DNA from: an uncultured Verrucomicrobiota bacterium | GTDB taxonomy: Bacteria; Verrucomicrobiota; Verrucomicrobiia; Limisphaerales; UBA9464 | Assembly: GCA_903922605.1 (NCBI GenBank) | Contig: CAIXUG010000058.1 | Coordinates: 1-64,000, forward strand | Direction of reading: 5' to 3' | Length of the DNA stretch: 64,000 nt | In this document: positions 23,617 to 32,585 of the stretch, in pieces | Layout: each line of letters begins with the position of its first letter | How positions within the stretch are numbered: position 1 is the stretch's first letter | Notes under the pieces: model-generated | Told to the model about the DNA's origin: nothing | The model's input: only the letters and a program-made list of their open reading frames with translations | The model's database searches: none | Made by a program: the position numbers and the translations under genes

Positions 23617-26600
23617 TCACGGTTTGCCGTTCGCGGTTGCGACGGGGGAAGCGAGGTGGGCGTCGATGCGGCGGCGGCAAAAATCCGCCAGCGCTTCGGC
23701 GCCCTTGATGAGATAGGTTGCGTGGTTTCCGGGCAGATTTAGCACCTCGGCCCCCTGCGAGGCGTTTTCCCGCCAGGACAGGACGCGCGGGTCGGACTTG
23801 AGACTGTCGCTGAGGACCAGATCAATGCGCCCTTGGAATTGGCCCGTCGGCGGAGTCAGGAGGTGCCGCAAATAGCCCTCACCCTCCTGATAGTGGGTCC
23901 ATTCCCGCTCGGCCGCCCGTAGCGCCGCCAGTTTCGCCGTCCGCTGCGGATTCCCGGCCCCGCCGAACCCGGCGGCGAGGAGACGCCGGCGCCCCGCCCG
24001 GTTCAACAGGGCCCGCAGCCGCGGGAAGGTGAGGAACAGGCTGTTCATCAGGAACTGACGCCGGCCGCGAAACGGATCGGCGAGGCACATCCGCCAATAT
24101 GCGCGGGTCCGTGGGCGCTGGCAGTCGCTGAGCATCAGCAAGGGAACCGCTTCACCGGCCTGCTGGAGACGGCGGGCGATTTCGAAGGCCAGATTGCCAC
24201 CGATGCAGAGGCCCACCAAAAACCACGGCCCGCCTGGATGAATCCGGCGCAGGTCGGCCAACGCGTCCTCGGCCAGCGCGGCCAGGTTGGGCCGGAGCGG
24301 TCCCGCCCCGCGCCAGGCGCGGTTCTTGAGGGCGTAGACGGGCTGGTCCGGCCCCAGATAACGATGCGAAAGCCAGGCGGTTGAGATCAGCTCCGATTCG
24401 TCACCGTAGCCGCCCGCAAACACGAACAGCGGCGGCCGTCGCCCGCCGGGGAAAAACGCGATCATCGGCTGGTCGGGCGGAAAGCTGACGCCCTCCGGAT
24501 GCCGGCCGCGCGCTTCCAGCACCTGCCGGGTGAGTCCCCGGATGGTGGGATCGGCAAACAGCAGGCGCGGCGGCAGTTCGACCCCGAGCAGGCGGCGGAT
24601 CTCATCCAGCAATCGCAGCGAGAGCAGCGAATGGCCGCCCAGATCAAAAAAACTTTCGTCCATCCCGATGCGTTCCCGTTCGAAGAGGCGCCGCCAGATC
24701 TCCCCGATCAGGGCCTCGACCAGGGTTTCCTCATGGTCCGGCTCGGGCGTCGCGGCCGGGCTCTCCACCCGCACGGCAGACAGGGCCTTGCGGTCCACCT
24801 TCCCATTGGGGTTCAGCGGCAACGCCTCCAAGCTCACCACCCGGCTGGGGGTCATGTAGTCCGGCAGGAGCTGGCCCAAATTTTCCTTCAGGGATGCCAC
24901 CTCGGCCAAGCGCCCTGGCCGGGGCACGATGAACGCCACGAGTTCATTCGTGCCGCCGGGCCCGGGACGGGCCACCACCGCCGCCTGGAACACCCCCGGC
25001 TGCCGGAGGAGCACGGTCTCCACTTCCCCGAGTTCCACGCGGTAACCGCGGATTTTGACCTGGTCGTCGGCGCGGCCCAGGAGGTCAAGATTGCCATCCG
25101 CCAGCCAGCGCGCCCGATCTCCAGTGCGGTAGTGCCGGCTGGTGGGGCTGTCCCCGAACGGGTTGGGCTGGAAGCGGTCGGCGGTGAGTTCCGGCTGGTT
25201 GAGATAGCCCAGGGCCACACCGTCCCCGCCAATGTAAAGTTCCCCCGGGACGCCGACTGGCAGGAGCTGTCCTCGCCGGTCCAGGACATAAACCCGGACG
25301 TTGGGCAAAGGTCGGCCAATGGGAATGCCCCGGCCCCCGGAGTGGAAATCGGCGGCCGCCTCAAAGACCGTGGCGGTAATGGTGGTCTCGGAAGGGCCAT
25401 AGGCGTTGCACCAGCGGATACGCGAACCCACCTTGGCCCGCCAGACCGCTAGCAAGGCCGGGTCGGCCGGCTCCATCCCCGAAATCACCAGGCGCAGATC
25501 GGGCCATTCCACCGCCGGATCCTCCGGCAGGGATTGCACCCACTGGTGCCAATAGGAGGCCGTCATGCCGGCCGCCGTGATGCGTTCCTCGGCGAGGAAA
25601 CGCAGAAACTCGCTGATGGAGAGCAGCGTCGCCGCCAGCGGCAGCACCAGGGTCGCGCCGCTGAGCAGGTAGGGGAACACTTCCGCGTTGATGACGTCAG
25701 AGGAGACGGCGGCGAATTGCAACCGCCGATCCCGCTCGATGATATCATACCGCCGGATGACTCCCCACGTGTGGTTCACCAAGGCCCGATGGGAGACAAG
25801 AATGCCTTTGGGGCGTCCTTCGGAGCCGGAGGTGAAAACTACATAGGCGGGGTCGCCGGGCTGCACGTTCCCGGACGGCGAGTCAGCCGGCTGGCGCAAA
25901 ATTTCAGACGCGTCGGAGTCCAGGTTCACCACTTGGGCCGACAACCCGGAAAACCGGCTCGCGAAATCGCCCATCGTCACAATCAGCCGGGCACCCGTGT
26001 CGGCCACGATCTGGCGCAGGCGGCTTTCCGGCTGACGCGAGTCGAGCAGGCAATAGGCGGCGCCCGACTTAAGAATGGCCAGCATCGTCCCGACCAGTTC
26101 CGGCGAGCGTTCCAGACAGACCGCGACCACCGCCGCTGTCGTGGGTGCCGCCTCCCGCAGCCGATTGGCGAGCCGATTCGATCGCAGTTCCAGCTCGCCA
26201 TAGGTGAGTTTGTGCTGGCCTTGCTCCACCGCGATCCGATCGGGGCCCTGGTGGGCCTGTTGCGAGAACAGCTCGTGGGCGCAGAATTGCGCCGGGTAAT
26301 CGGCGGTGACGCCGCTCCACTCCTCCAACAGCTGACGCCGCTCGGCTTCCGTCAGCATGGGAATGGTGGAGACCGGACGATCCGGTTCCGCGAGCACGCC
26401 TTGCAAAAGGGTGAGAAAGTGACCGGCCATCCGACGGATGGTGTCCGTTTCGAAGAGGTGGGCGTCGTAAACCAGGGTTCCGGCCCAGCCCTCCCCCACC
26501 TGGCGCAGGTGAAGTTCGAGATCCAGGTGGATGGATAGCCTCGGCAGCGGCTCTTCCCGGACCTGCAGCCCGGGCAAGGCCAGGCGATGTTCGGGGGCAT

Positions 26601-29600
26601 CCTGCATCGCGAACATCACCTGGAACAGGGGGTGCCGGCCGGGTTCGCGGACCGGATTGAGACGTTCCACCAATTTGTCAAACGGAAGCTCCTGGTGTTC
26701 AAAAGCCGCGAGCGCGGTGCGCCGGACGCGGACCGCCAGTTCCCGGAAGCTGGGGTCGCCCGCCAGATTCCCACGCAGCACCAGCGTGTTGACGAACAAG
26801 CCGGTCAGATTCTCGGTCTCCATGACCGGGCGATTGGCCACGGGAACGCCGACCGGGATATCTTCCTGGTCGGCGTATCGGAATAACAGCGTCTGAAAGG
26901 CAGCCAACAGACTCATGAACGGAGTCACGTTCTCCTGCCGGTTGAAGGCCCGGAGCCGCCAGGACAGCTCGGCGGGAATCAGGAACGTACACTCGGCCGC
27001 CATATCCGTCGGCGTCGCCGCGCGCGGACGGTCGGTGGGAAGTGCCAGGGTGGTGAGCCCGGCCAATTGTCCCTGCCAGAAGTCCACCAGGCGCTCCAAG
27101 TTGGCCCCCCGCAACCGCTCGCGCTCCCACCGTGCGTAATCGCCGTAACGAACGGGCAAGGCCGGCAACCGGGCGGAAGTGCCGGTACAAAAGCTGGCAT
27201 AGAGAGCCGACATCTCCTCCTGGAAAACGGCCAGGGACCAGCCATCGGAAATGATATGGTGGAAACACACCAGCAGGAGGTGCTCCTGGGGAGCCAGCCG
27301 CCACAGCCGCACCCGCCACAGCGGTCCGGCCGCCAAGTCGTACGGTTCCTCCAGACTGCTGGCAGCCAACTCGGTGACCCGGTGCTCCCGCGCCGGCGAG
27401 CCGGCGGCGGCGAGGTCGTCCAAGGGGAAGAGGAACGCGCCGGGAGAGTGGATGATCTGGACCAATTGGCCGTCGCGGATCTCGAACGTCGTGCGCAGCG
27501 CCTCATGGCGCCGCACCAGCTCCCCCAGGCTGCGCTCCAAGGCGCCGAGCTGGAGCGATCCCTCCAGTCGCCAGGCCAGTGGGAGGTTATAGGCCGGTGC
27601 CTTGGGCCGGAGCCGGTTCAGGAACCAGAGCCCTTCCTGCGCAAAGGATGCCGGCAAAGGCCGGTCCGGCGGTCCGGACCCGATGGACAGGAGTTCGGCC
27701 GCACCGGGTCCCGGCGGAGCGGATTCGAGGTGCGTAGCCAACTGGGCGACGGTTGGAAACTCAAACAAGGCCCGCAGGGGAGGGTTGCACTTCAGCGTTC
27801 TCCGGACCCGCGCGATGACCTGGGCCGCCAGCAATGAATTGCCGCCCAGCTCAAAAAAGTGGTCCCCGACCCCGATCGCCTCCAGGCCGAGGAGCTCCTG
27901 CCAGATGGTTGCGAGCTGCTGTTCGAGTTCGGTGCGGGGTGCCGTATAAGGTTTCGTTACCAGGGCCCGGGAAAACTCCGGATCGGGCAGGACCTGGCGA
28001 TCCGTCTTTCCGTTGGGCGTCAGCGGCATTCGCTCCAGCACGGTAAAAACCGATGGCACCATGTGCTCCGGCAGTCTGGCTCGCAGGAAGTCCCGCAGCT
28101 CCGGCAGGCTTAACGAAGGACCGGCGGCTTTCGGCACCACATAGGCGACCAGCCGCGCGCTCCCGCCCTCCGGCGTCTGCGTCGTCACCACTGCCTGTCG
28201 CACACTGGCCTGCAACTCCAGGACCGATTCAATCTCGCCCAGTTCAATCCGGAAGCCGCGAATCTTCACCTGGTGGTCGATGCGGCCGCGGTACTCCACC
28301 TCACCGTCCGGCAGACGCCGCGCCAGGTCGCCGGTCCGGTAGAGGCGTCCCGCCCCGAAGGGATTGGGTAGAAAGCGCTCGGCGGTGAGTTCCGGCCGTT
28401 TGAGGTAGCCCAGTGATACACCAGCACCGCTCACGTAGATCTCACCATCCTCACCCAGCGGCGCGGGTCGGCCCTGCTGGTCGAGCACGTGGAGTTGCAG
28501 GTCAGGGATGGGTTCGCCAATCACACTGCCCTGACCTGTCAGGATGTCGGCGGCCGAGAGCGGCCGATACGTCACATGCACCGTCGTCTCGGTGATGCCG
28601 TACATGTTGACCAGCCGTGGCCGGTCGGCGCCGTGGAGCGCCAGCCACGGGCGCAGGCTCGCCGGATCGAGCGCCTCGCCACCGAAGATCACCACGCGCA
28701 AGGAAAGCCCGCTTCCATTCCGCCGCTGCTCCTCGGCCACCATGAGTTGGCGGAAAGCGGATGGGGTCTGGTTAAGCACGGTAACCTGCTCGCACCGCAA
28801 GAGCTCGCCGAACGCCTCCGGATCCCTCGTGGTCCCGGGTGGCGGGATGACCAGGCGTCCGCCGTACGCGAGGGCGCCCCAGATTTCCCAGACCGAGAAG
28901 TCGAACGCCACCGAGTGAAACAGCGTCCAGACGTCGCTCGGCCCGAAACCGAACCAGGGCTCCGTCGTCGTGAAGAGCCGCGACACATTGCGGTGGCTTA
29001 CCACGCAGCCTTTGGGTTTCCCGGTCGATCCCGAGGTGTAGATCACATACGCCGGATCGTCGGGCTGACCCACCGGCGCGGGGCCGGCGGCCCGGCTGTG
29101 GGGCAGGCCGGTCGCTGGGGCCTCGGCTTCGATCCATTCCGCACCGGCCAGGACTCCGCCCAGCCTCGCTCGCGCGACGGGTGAACCGACAATCAGGCGC
29201 AGTTCGCTGTCCGCAATGGTGAAGGCCAACCGATCCGGGGGATACGCCGGGTCGAGCGGCACGTAGGCACCACCCGCGCGAAGAATACCGAGCAACCCGA
29301 CGATCAGGGCGGCGTCTGGCTCGCCGCATAAGCCAACGAGCATCCCCGGTCCGACCCCACGGGCCCGGAGCCTGGCGGCCAAGGCCTCAGCCCGGTCAGC
29401 AAGCTCCCCGTAGGTCATGGACCCGTGAGCATCCGTCAGGGCCATGCGCCCTGGTTCGCGAGTCGCGTGGGCGTAAAATCGGCCATGTACCGTCTCAGCC
29501 TCGTAATCCCCGGCATCTCCGGGCTGCGCTGCCGCCGGTGGCCGTTCGGGCTCTTCCAACTCACCTTGGGCGGGAGTTGGCCGCAGGCTCACCACGGGGC

Positions 29601-30498
29601 AACGGCTGCCCAGCTCATAACCTAGGTGGCGAATTTCCTCCACTGTGAAGCCAGGCGTCAGCGCCGCGAGAGCATCGCCCAAGGAGGGAAAGGTGAAGCG
29701 GGCCTGCTTGTCGCGATACAGCTCGATCGTATGAATCGCATCCTCGGTCCAGCCGGTCCTGGCCGAGAGCTCGGACGCCGGGATCCCGGCGTCGGCCCAA
29801 TTCCGCCAGATGTCATGCAGCCGCACCCCCGCTTCCGGACTTGGTTGCAGCGCCATCGCCAGCCGCCATTTGAACGCATGAAAACTCCCGATGTCGCCGC
29901 GGTGAAGGCTGGCATACACGTCGGGCGCCGATTCGTACGGCGTCTCCTTGGCAAAGAAGCGCAGGATGACCAGCCCGTCCGCCTTCAAGACCCGGCGCAG
30001 TGACGCCGTGAGGGAACGGTAGCCATCTGGGTAGCTCATGCTGATGAAACAACCGTCCCCAATGATCAGGTCGAATTCGTGGGCCTCGAAGGGGAGTTCC
30101 AGCCATTCGCCTTGCACGGCTTGGCGACGACTAGGAATGTCTCCCGGCCAGACGACCGCGATCATTTCCGCAGAACGCTCAATGGCGTGAAGCTGCGTAC
30201 CGGCCGGCCACGACATGCTCGCTATCTCCGGCGTCACCCCCAGCAGCAACACCTTCAATCCGCCGCTCCGTTGGGAGGCGTGTCGGGCGACAAGTTGGCC
30301 CATGCATTCGATGTCTTCTGTACCTGGGCGCAAGGGCGGACCGAAATGCTTCCAATTCTCCGCCACACTGTCCCAATGACGCTGAATCACGACCCGCGCC
30401 GGCCCTTGGGCGCCTTCTGGCGGCGGAGACGAACCCTCCACCTCCGGCTCCAGTCGGGCAGCTGCGGCAGAGAATTGATTGTCTGGGGTCTTGAACAA
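23617..30498 (-). CDS. Dimodular nonribosomal peptide synthetase, MT-A-T-C-A-T-TE
   Basis: A 2293-residue multienzyme. Domains in order: class I SAM methyltransferase (about 40-305; VLLLGVTPEI, FDLIIGDG); A1 (about 335-835; YTSGSTGKPKG); T1 (LGGNSL, Ser888); C (about 945-1390; HHIISDG at 1080-1086); A2 (about 1405-1905; FTSGSEGRPKG); T2 (LGGHSL, Ser1957); thioesterase (about 2020-2280). The A1 selectivity residues 533, 534, 537, 576, 604, 606, 632, 640, 641 and 831 spell DFWNIGMVHK, the threonine code. By my alignment A2 gives DVAGIGAITK, which I cannot assign. The TE nucleophile is Cys2098 in GLCIGG, with Asp2125 and His2259. There is no starter C domain, so this should make a Thr-X dipeptide-type product, perhaps methylated. 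The apparent start is TTG (30496-30498), so the first ~35 residues are uncertain. Confidence 0.95.
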   Translation of the reverse strand: MFKTPDNQFSAAAARLEPEVEGSSPPPEGAQGPARVVIQRHWDSVAENWKHFGPPLRPGTEDIECMGQLVARHASQRSGGLKVLLLGVTPEIASMSWPAGTQLHAIERSAEMIAVVWPGDIPSRRQAVQGEWLELPFEAHEFDLIIGDGCFISMSYPDGYRSLTASLRRVLKADGLVILRFFAKETPYESAPDVYASLHRGDIGSFHAFKWRLAMALQPSPEAGVRLHDIWRNWADAGIPASELSARTGWTEDAIHTIELYRDKQARFTFPSLGDALAALTPGFTVEEIRHLGYELGSRCPVVSLRPTPAQGELEEPERPPAAAQPGDAGDYEAETVHGRFYAHATREPGRMALTDAHGSMTYGELADRAEALAARLRARGVGPGMLVGLCGEPDAALIVGLLGILRAGGAYVPLDPAYPPDRLAFTIADSELRLIVGSPVARARLGGVLAGAEWIEAEAPATGLPHSRAAGPAPVGQPDDPAYVIYTSGSTGKPKGCVVSHRNVSRLFTTTEPWFGFGPSDVWTLFHSVAFDFSVWEIWGALAYGGRLVIPPPGTTRDPEAFGELLRCEQVTVLNQTPSAFRQLMVAEEQRRNGSGLSLRVVIFGGEALDPASLRPWLALHGADRPRLVNMYGITETTVHVTYRPLSAADILTGQGSVIGEPIPDLQLHVLDQQGRPAPLGEDGEIYVSGAGVSLGYLKRPELTAERFLPNPFGAGRLYRTGDLARRLPDGEVEYRGRIDHQVKIRGFRIELGEIESVLELQASVRQAVVTTQTPEGGSARLVAYVVPKAAGPSLSLPELRDFLRARLPEHMVPSVFTVLERMPLTPNGKTDRQVLPDPEFSRALVTKPYTAPRTELEQQLATIWQELLGLEAIGVGDHFFELGGNSLLAAQVIARVRRTLKCNPPLRALFEFPTVAQLATHLESAPPGPGAAELLSIGSGPPDRPLPASFAQEGLWFLNRLRPKAPAYNLPLAWRLEGSLQLGALERSLGELVRRHEALRTTFEIRDGQLVQIIHSPGAFLFPLDDLAAAGSPAREHRVTELAASSLEEPYDLAAGPLWRVRLWRLAPQEHLLLVCFHHIISDGWSLAVFQEEMSALYASFCTGTSARLPALPVRYGDYARWERERLRGANLERLVDFWQGQLAGLTTLALPTDRPRAATPTDMAAECTFLIPAELSWRLRAFNRQENVTPFMSLLAAFQTLLFRYADQEDIPVGVPVANRPVMETENLTGLFVNTLVLRGNLAGDPSFRELAVRVRRTALAAFEHQELPFDKLVERLNPVREPGRHPLFQVMFAMQDAPEHRLALPGLQVREEPLPRLSIHLDLELHLRQVGEGWAGTLVYDAHLFETDTIRRMAGHFLTLLQGVLAEPDRPVSTIPMLTEAERRQLLEEWSGVTADYPAQFCAHELFSQQAHQGPDRIAVEQGQHKLTYGELELRSNRLANRLREAAPTTAAVVAVCLERSPELVGTMLAILKSGAAYCLLDSRQPESRLRQIVADTGARLIVTMGDFASRFSGLSAQVVNLDSDASEILRQPADSPSGNVQPGDPAYVVFTSGSEGRPKGILVSHRALVNHTWGVIRRYDIIERDRRLQFAAVSSDVINAEVFPYLLSGATLVLPLAATLLSISEFLRFLAEERITAAGMTASYWHQWVQSLPEDPAVEWPDLRLVISGMEPADPALLAVWRAKVGSRIRWCNAYGPSETTITATVFEAAADFHSGGRGIPIGRPLPNVRVYVLDRRGQLLPVGVPGELYIGGDGVALGYLNQPELTADRFQPNPFGDSPTSRHYRTGDRARWLADGNLDLLGRADDQVKIRGYRVELGEVETVLLRQPGVFQAAVVARPGPGGTNELVAFIVPRPGRLAEVASLKENLGQLLPDYMTPSRVVSLEALPLNPNGKVDRKALSAVRVESPAATPEPDHEETLVEALIGEIWRRLFERERIGMDESFFDLGGHSLLSLRLLDEIRRLLGVELPPRLLFADPTIRGLTRQVLEARGRHPEGVSFPPDQPMIAFFPGGRRPPLFVFAGGYGDESELISTAWLSHRYLGPDQPVYALKNRAWRGAGPLRPNLAALAEDALADLRRIHPGGPWFLVGLCIGGNLAFEIARRLQQAGEAVPLLMLSDCQRPRTRAYWRMCLADPFRGRRQFLMNSLFLTFPRLRALLNRAGRRRLLAAGFGGAGNPQRTAKLAALRAAEREWTHYQEGEGYLRHLLTPPTGQFQGRIDLVLSDSLKSDPRVLSWRENASQGAEVLNLPGNHATYLIKGAEALADFCRRRIDAHLASPVATANGKP

Positions 30499-30670
30499 AG
30501 GCTAACACACTGTCGGGCGAGACTTTGCAGGTCAACCTTACTGCGCGTTGTCCCGCTCCTGACTCCGGATGCAAATCCCTCCTGTCTCCTGTCTCCTTCT
30601 TTCCTAGGGCTCCATCGCTATTTAAGGCAGGTTGTAGGGCCCTCCGAAACCCCGCATATTTACAAAAGTA

Positions 30671-30906
30671 ATGGGGCGGAAACCGTCAACGCAGTGGGAC
30701 TTCGGTGAGCTTTTCCCGACGGCGGAGACGCGCACCGTGTTCTCGGTGACGGACCTCACGCTGCGGCTGAAGCGGCTGATTGAGAAGAAGTTCACCAATG
30801 TCCTGGTCAGCGGGGAGATATCCAACTGGCGGCTGCAGTCCTCGGACCACGCCTATTTCGTGCTCAAGGATGCCAATGCCCAGCTCAACTGCGTGCTCTT
30901 CCGTGG
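30671..30906 (+). pseudogene. xseA: 5' fragment of exodeoxyribonuclease VII large subunit gene
   Basis: The first ~79 residues show the XseA N-terminal OB-fold: TVFSVTDLTLRLKRLIEKKF, VLVSGEISNWRLQSSDHAYF and LKDANAQLNCVLFRG. The reading frame then shifts into a duplicated HTH-coding segment, and the nuclease body is missing. The remaining ~330 residues expected for XseA are not in the window. It is a truncated copy, not a functional nuclease. Confidence 0.85.
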
Positions 30907-31076
30907 CGGGGCTGGCGGCCGTCCTGGGCGTGCCAAGGATCACCTTGCGCCGCTGGATGAATGGGACACGACAGCCGAGCGGCGCGGCACGGCGACTGGT
31001 GTGGCTACTGCATACCGTTCAACGCTCGCCAGACACTCTGAAGCAGCCCTCCGCCTGGTTTGCCTGGGGCCGCTAA
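30905..31076 (+). repeat. Duplicate of HTH-coding segment, fused to xseA fragment
   Basis: The DNA matches about 21598-21769 closely. Both copies encode GLAAVLGVPRITLRRWMNG, TRQPSGAARRLVWLLH and RSPDTLKQPSAW, with synonymous and few non-synonymous differences. Here the segment lacks its own N-terminus and follows directly on the broken xseA. Conservation of the protein sequence despite silent changes suggests past selection on the encoded HTH. Confidence 0.8.
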
Positions 31077-31144
31077 GGAGAAGATCCCGTGACGAATCAG
31101 CCCAAGGGAATTTCGGGTGCGAAGGGTGTTGTTCTCCCGGAGAA

Positions 31145-31447
31145 CTAGGTTCGCTGGGCCATCGCTTCACGAATGGCCTTCGCGCGTGCTTTCTTCGCCG
31201 GCCAGAATGATTCAATGTCGGTTTCCAACACTGACGCGAGGCAAAGCAGTTCAAAGTCTGCGACCCACCGGAGCTGAGATTCGATTTTTGCCAGTGTGTC
31301 CCGGCTGATGTCCCAACCGAGAAGATTGAGCCGCGCGGCCATCGTTTGCTGAGTCCAATCCCGCGCCATGCGTAGGGCACGAACCTGGGGTCCGATGATG
31401 TTGCGGGGATGGCTCACGTTCCGAATTTGGAACTTGACCCTAGCCAC
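31145..31447 (-). CDS. XRE-family helix-turn-helix regulator
   Basis: A 100-residue DNA-binding protein. The pattern IIGPQVRALRMARDWTQQTM, AARLNLLGWDISRDTLAKIE and the following DFELLCLASVLETDIESFWP cover a complete five-helix XRE/HTH_3 domain (about 17-78). It probably represses or activates genes on the island. It is divergent from the zinc-ribbon gene at 31508, with a 60-bp gap that could hold operators; no clear inverted repeat was seen. The start is the ATG at 31447. Confidence 0.8.
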   Translation of the reverse strand: MARVKFQIRNVSHPRNIIGPQVRALRMARDWTQQTMAARLNLLGWDISRDTLAKIESQLRWVADFELLCLASVLETDIESFWPAKKARAKAIREAMAQRT

Positions 31448-31507
31448 CCATCATCGTGACTTGGTTCCGAATTCAGCACAGAGCCAAGACTGACCCGCAG
31501 ACCAACG

Positions 31508-32191
31508 ATGAGCGCCCAGCCGCTAATCCCGTGCCAGTGCGATAACTGTCACGGCTGCTTCCAGTTTGAGGCAACGAGGGTTGGAGAATTTATCCCCTGT
31601 CCTCGTTGCAAAATGCCCATGCCGATACAGAGATGGAGTGCGCTTTTACCTCAGCTCCGCGACCTCATTGTGGAATCGATCGGAAACTGGACTGGCAGCG
31701 ATTCCCCTGACGATCGCCCAACAAAGGAACCCCCGTCGATTGAGCCAGCCGTTCTTTTCCAGTCCTTTGCAGGGCTTCGGGAAATGGTCCGCCAAGGTAA
31801 TGTTCGACTCAGATACCAAAGCCACAGCGCAAAATCGTCTAACGCCTTCAACGCAACCGCCACAGCGTTCCAGCGTACCGTGAGCAGTACACTTTTATGG
31901 GTTCCCCTGTTGTACGCGCCGATAGGCGCGGCGACCGAGTTGGGCGTCGTGGTGAGCACCGTGAAGGTTTCCTCGCGCACGGCAGGGTTCTCCTTCGGTT
32001 GCCAGCACTCCCAGAGCCCAGCCATGAGGAAGGGCGCCCCATCGCCCTGCACGAAGCGCCAGGGAAGCTTCTGCTTCCCTTCCGTCATCTTCCGCTACTC
32101 GCTTTCTCCCTTTCTCCGCTTCTCCATTGCTGAAACTCTCTGCTACTCCTTTCCTCTGACTCTCCCCCTCTCTGTAAAGTTCGGGTGCTGA
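31508..32191 (+). CDS. Zinc-ribbon protein; 3' part probably not native
   Basis: The N-terminus has two CxxC pairs (C11/C14 and C31/C34) in IPCQCDNCHGCFQF and EFIPCPRCKMPM, a zinc-ribbon layout common in Verrucomicrobia. After about residue 100 the frame runs antisense to a SRAP fragment and an oligo-repeat. The C-terminal half (from about 31890) is therefore likely accidental coding, and the gene is probably a truncated fusion. Function unknown. Confidence 0.45.
   Translation: MSAQPLIPCQCDNCHGCFQFEATRVGEFIPCPRCKMPMPIQRWSALLPQLRDLIVESIGNWTGSDSPDDRPTKEPPSIEPAVLFQSFAGLREMVRQGNVRLRYQSHSAKSSNAFNATATAFQRTVSSTLLWVPLLYAPIGAATELGVVVSTVKVSSRTAGFSFGCQHSQSPAMRKGAPSPCTKRQGSFCFPSVIFRYSLSPFLRFSIAETLCYSFPLTLPLSVKFGC
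31893..32088 (-). pseudogene. Internal fragment of SOS response-associated peptidase (SRAP/HMCES-like)
   Basis: About 60 residues resemble the central SRAP domain: TEGKQKLPWRFVQGDGAPFL, MAGLWECWQPKENP, EETFTVLTTTPNSVAAPI. Intact SRAP proteins shield abasic sites through an N-terminal Cys2, and that half is missing. The expected MPVIL continuation is also lost, the frame turning into unrelated sequence after API. An in-frame TAG lies upstream. This is a non-functional remnant. Confidence 0.75.
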
Positions 32192-32199
32192 AGGTGAGT

Positions 32200-32536
32200 C
32201 CTCCAATGAAATGGGAATGGCCTTCAAATTCCGAAACAGTTCAGGATCGTAGGACACAAAACAAAGTCGGCACACGTCGCTCCCGCTAGGGTCAATCTCA
32301 TGCCCAGTAAGCTCGCGGCAATGCCTCGCCACGGCCTTGAACGATTCCTTGTGGAGGTTGGGATCGTTCGGAACGCGAAACAGTGCCTTGAGGCCGCTGC
32401 CAGTGACGGAAAGGAAGAGCGCAAGCAGATGGGGCGATTTGACAAGCGCAAGCCGCGCTTGGTCGATGCCGTCACCTGACAGCCGAGACGGAGTCCGGCG
32501 AGTGAGGGACGGAGGTGAATGGATTAGCCATAACAC
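32200..32536 (-). pseudogene. Fragment of VirE/BT4734-like primase-associated protein
   Basis: The frame contains QARLALVKSPHLLALFLSVT, GSGLKALFRVPND and HEIDPSGSDVCRLCFVSYDP, which resembles the BT4734-like/VirE N-terminal domain found in plasmid and phage replication proteins. The start and the downstream helicase-type half are missing. A GGAGAAAGGGAGAAAG oligo-repeat (near 32100-32150) joins it to the SRAP fragment. It points to a mobile-element replication gene that has decayed. Confidence 0.65.
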
Positions 32537-32585
32537 TCCCCTTTAGAGCAGGTATTCCGGACCTTACGAAGCGTCGGGGGCCAAG

